In this document: positions 62,465 through 64,000 of the stretch, piece after piece
Layout: each line of letters starts with the position of its first letter
How positions within the stretch are numbered: the stretch's first letter is position 1
Assembly (NCBI RefSeq): GCF_001294535.1
Contig: NZ_LGIC01000086.1
Location: 372,001 to 436,000 of the forward strand
Source of the DNA: Cypionkella psychrotolerans
GTDB taxonomy: Bacteria; Pseudomonadota; Alphaproteobacteria; Rhodobacterales; Rhodobacteraceae
Length of the DNA: 64,000 nt
Direction of reading: 5' to 3'
Notes under the pieces: generated by a model
Databases searched by the model: none
Told to the model about the DNA's origin: nothing
The model's input: the letters and a program-made list of their open reading frames with translations, nothing else
Made by a program: the position numbers and the translations under genes

Positions 62465-62639
62465 CCATCCCCCCGACCGTCTCAAACCGTGCTTTGGTGC
62501 CTGTCTCGCATCCGGCACTCGGCTACATTGCTGCGGGCAGTTCTAGAACCGCTTGACATATTGTCGCAGTGGATAGTTGATTGAAACCCATCAGGCTTGC
62601 TGTGCTTCTGTGGTCTGCAATCGCTAAATTGTTGGAATT

Positions 62640-63686
62640 ATGTCCGAAAATAACCGACCCCCTCGCATCACTTTGGCCGATGTAGCCCAGCTTGCCGGGG
62701 TTGGCAGCGCCACTGTGGACCGTGTGATCAACGAGCGTGGCAATGTCTCGGATGAGGTGCGCCAACAGGTTTTGCAGGCGGCGCGCAGCTTGGGGCTTAG
62801 GCGGATGCTGCCGGTCAGCCATCACCGCATGGTGCGGATCAACGTCATTCTCGCCCGCCCCGAACTGCCGCTGATCCGCCGCATGGGGGTGGAGTTTCGC
62901 CGTCTGTCAGACCGCATGGATCATTCGGTTGCAATCCATCGCACTACGCTTGAGAACGAAGCCCCGGCGACGATTGCGCGGGCGCTGTTGTGCAGCCCCT
63001 GCGATGCGGCGATTGTTTATGCCCAAGATCACCCGCAGATCCACGCGGCCATCGCTGAACTGGCCGCGCGCGGCAAACCCGTGGTGACGATGATTTCAGA
63101 CCTGCCGGGGTCAGCGCGTCTGGCCTATGCCGGGACTGACCACGCTAAGGCGGGGCGTTCGGCAGGATATTTCCTGTCACGCATGACCACACCCGGCCCT
63201 GTGGTAGTGCTGTGCAACCATCTGGGATTTCAGTCGCATGCCGAGCGCGTGCGCGGGCTGACGGCGTATCTGGTCGCCCATGCGGCGGAGTTTCCCATTG
63301 TTGAGATTGTTGAGGGCGGCGATGATATGGTGCGGTCCGAGGCCCGGCTGAAAGACGCTTTACGCCGCCATCCCGAAGCTGTGGCGATCTACAATGTGGG
63401 GGCTGCCAATCGCGGTGTGGTGGGCGCAATCCGCGCAGGGATTGCCCTTAGGCCGCCGGTGTTCATCGGGCACGAGTTGACCGCTTTCACCTATCAAAGC
63501 CTGCGCGACGGGCTGATGACCCTGACCATCGACCAAAGCCCGGAATTGCAGGCGCAATTCGCCATTGACGTGCTGCTGAACCACTTCGCTTTTGCCGAGG
63601 CCACCCATATCGCGCCGCCCTATGCCTCGACCGTGCCAATCGTGCTGTACGGGCCAGAAAACCTGCCCGACAAGGCACCGGACTAG
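62640..63686 (+). CDS. LacI-family transcription regulator
   Basis: Regulator of 348 residues: HTH of the LacI type (ITLADVAQLAGVGSATVDRV with INERGNVSDEVRQQV) followed by a periplasmic-binding-protein-like sugar domain (LAYAGTDHAKAGRSAGYFL, VVVLCNHLGFQSHAERVRGL, FIGHELT). It is divergent from the desaturase and ABC genes over 175 bases and most likely represses or activates them in response to the imported sugar; no clear operator could be picked out there. It converges on the creatininase-family gene. Confidence 0.93.
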   Translation: MSENNRPPRITLADVAQLAGVGSATVDRVINERGNVSDEVRQQVLQAARSLGLRRMLPVSHHRMVRINVILARPELPLIRRMGVEFRRLSDRMDHSVAIHRTTLENEAPATIARALLCSPCDAAIVYAQDHPQIHAAIAELAARGKPVVTMISDLPGSARLAYAGTDHAKAGRSAGYFLSRMTTPGPVVVLCNHLGFQSHAERVRGLTAYLVAHAAEFPIVEIVEGGDDMVRSEARLKDALRRHPEAVAIYNVGAANRGVVGAIRAGIALRPPVFIGHELTAFTYQSLRDGLMTLTIDQSPELQAQFAIDVLLNHFAFAEATHIAPPYASTVPIVLYGPENLPDKAPD

Positions 63687-63687
63687 C

Positions 63688-64000
63688 CTAGATTGTGCCT
63701 GCACACGCGGCCAACCATGTGGCCATCGCACGGCGCAAATTGGCTGCGTCTTCGGGTGCATAGTCGCGCGGATCAGCGCCAAAAATGCCATGTAGGCTAT
63801 GGGTGGGTGCATGGCGCTGCGGGCCGAATGGATCTTCGCCTGCCTCATCAGGCTGCGGGGGGGACAGCATTGTGATGTCCACGGCCTTCGGATGAAACGC
63901 CGCCAGCAGTGTGGTTTCAAACCGCCCCGCGTGATCGGGCGGCAGCGGCGCATCTGCATTGCCGTTGACGCCCAACGCCAAGGCTTGCAATGGCCCCTTC
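63688..64000 (-). CDS. Creatininase-family amidohydrolase, N-terminal part outside window
   Basis: The frame is open to the right edge with no stop; about 104 C-terminal residues are visible. The motif HAGRFETTLLAAFHPKAVD is the creatininase-family pattern near the metal and active site glutamate. The ending DYAPEDAANLRRAMATWLAAC is also family-like. Members hydrolyse creatinine, formamide compounds or cyclic sugar derivatives such as 3-dehydro-scyllo-inosose; beside a sugar importer the last type is worth considering, but this is speculation. One base separates its stop from that of the LacI gene. Confidence 0.8.
   Translation of the reverse strand, partial: KGPLQALALGVNGNADAPLPPDHAGRFETTLLAAFHPKAVDITMLSPPQPDEAGEDPFGPQRHAPTHSLHGIFGADPRDYAPEDAANLRRAMATWLAACAGTI

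Noticed and set aside
62553-62558. TTGACA before the LacI gene as promoter
   Set aside because: No acceptable -10 at 16-18 bases, so it is not listed as a promoter.

Overview
The window looks like a piece of chromosome from a GC-rich alphaproteobacterium, most likely of the Rhodobacteraceae. This rests on gene content and style rather than on any search: strong GC bias at third codon positions, many ATGA/TGATG-coupled operons, a homogentisate cluster with a DUF2783 protein, an FrcABC-type sugar importer, and intergenic hairpins carrying a GGATATTTG tail, which I associate with that family.

Layout. 1-6.8 kb: a large alpha-2-macroglobulin-like protein (5' end outside the window) coupled to pbpC, a known envelope-defence pair. 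6.9-15.8 kb: aromatic catabolism through homogentisate (thiolase, maiA, a MarR regulator, an MFS carrier, hmgA, fahA, a metal-site-deficient MBL-fold protein, a flavin monooxygenase and DUF2783). A 20-bp palindrome overlaps the hmgA promoter and is a good candidate operator for the MarR protein. 15.8-21.7 kb: a protein phosphatase, then the serine pathway (serA, serC, divergent serB), a GNAT acetyltransferase and a TSUP permease. 22-23 kb: zapE.

23.3-48.3 kb is a complete-looking type VI secretion locus, all on the + strand: tssK, tssL(OmpA), tssM, tagF, pppA, ppkA, vgrG, a DUF6931-like gene, an FHA gene, a 31-codon ORF, tssA, tssB, tssC, hcp, tssE, tssF, tssG and tssH/clpV, closed by a strong terminator. 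TssJ and PAAR are not present. The layout resembles the TssJ-less, threonine-phosphorylation-controlled systems described in Agrobacterium: kinase, phosphatase, TagF, FHA protein and a TssL with possible phospho-acceptor threonines are all encoded. A short TVIGG motif preceded by a basic residue occurs twice in the TssL N-terminus and once in PpkA just after its kinase domain, which suggests shared phospho-acceptor/FHA docking sites. A convergent M23-plus-lytic-transglycosylase-like membrane protein follows.

50.8-58.2 kb: a DUF1036 protein, an enolase-superfamily enzyme, a decayed gene with a frameshift in an A7 tract, and a possible signalling module (FecR-like protein, CHASE2 adenylate cyclase and a Crp/Fnr regulator) next to a divergent RTX-repeat protein. 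58.4-64 kb: a FrcABC-like sugar ABC transporter, a sterol desaturase/fatty acid hydroxylase family protein, a divergent LacI regulator, and the C-terminal end of a creatininase-family enzyme running off the window.

No rRNA, tRNA, CRISPR array, IS element or prophage was seen. All family names come from recognising motifs by eye; no database search was run.
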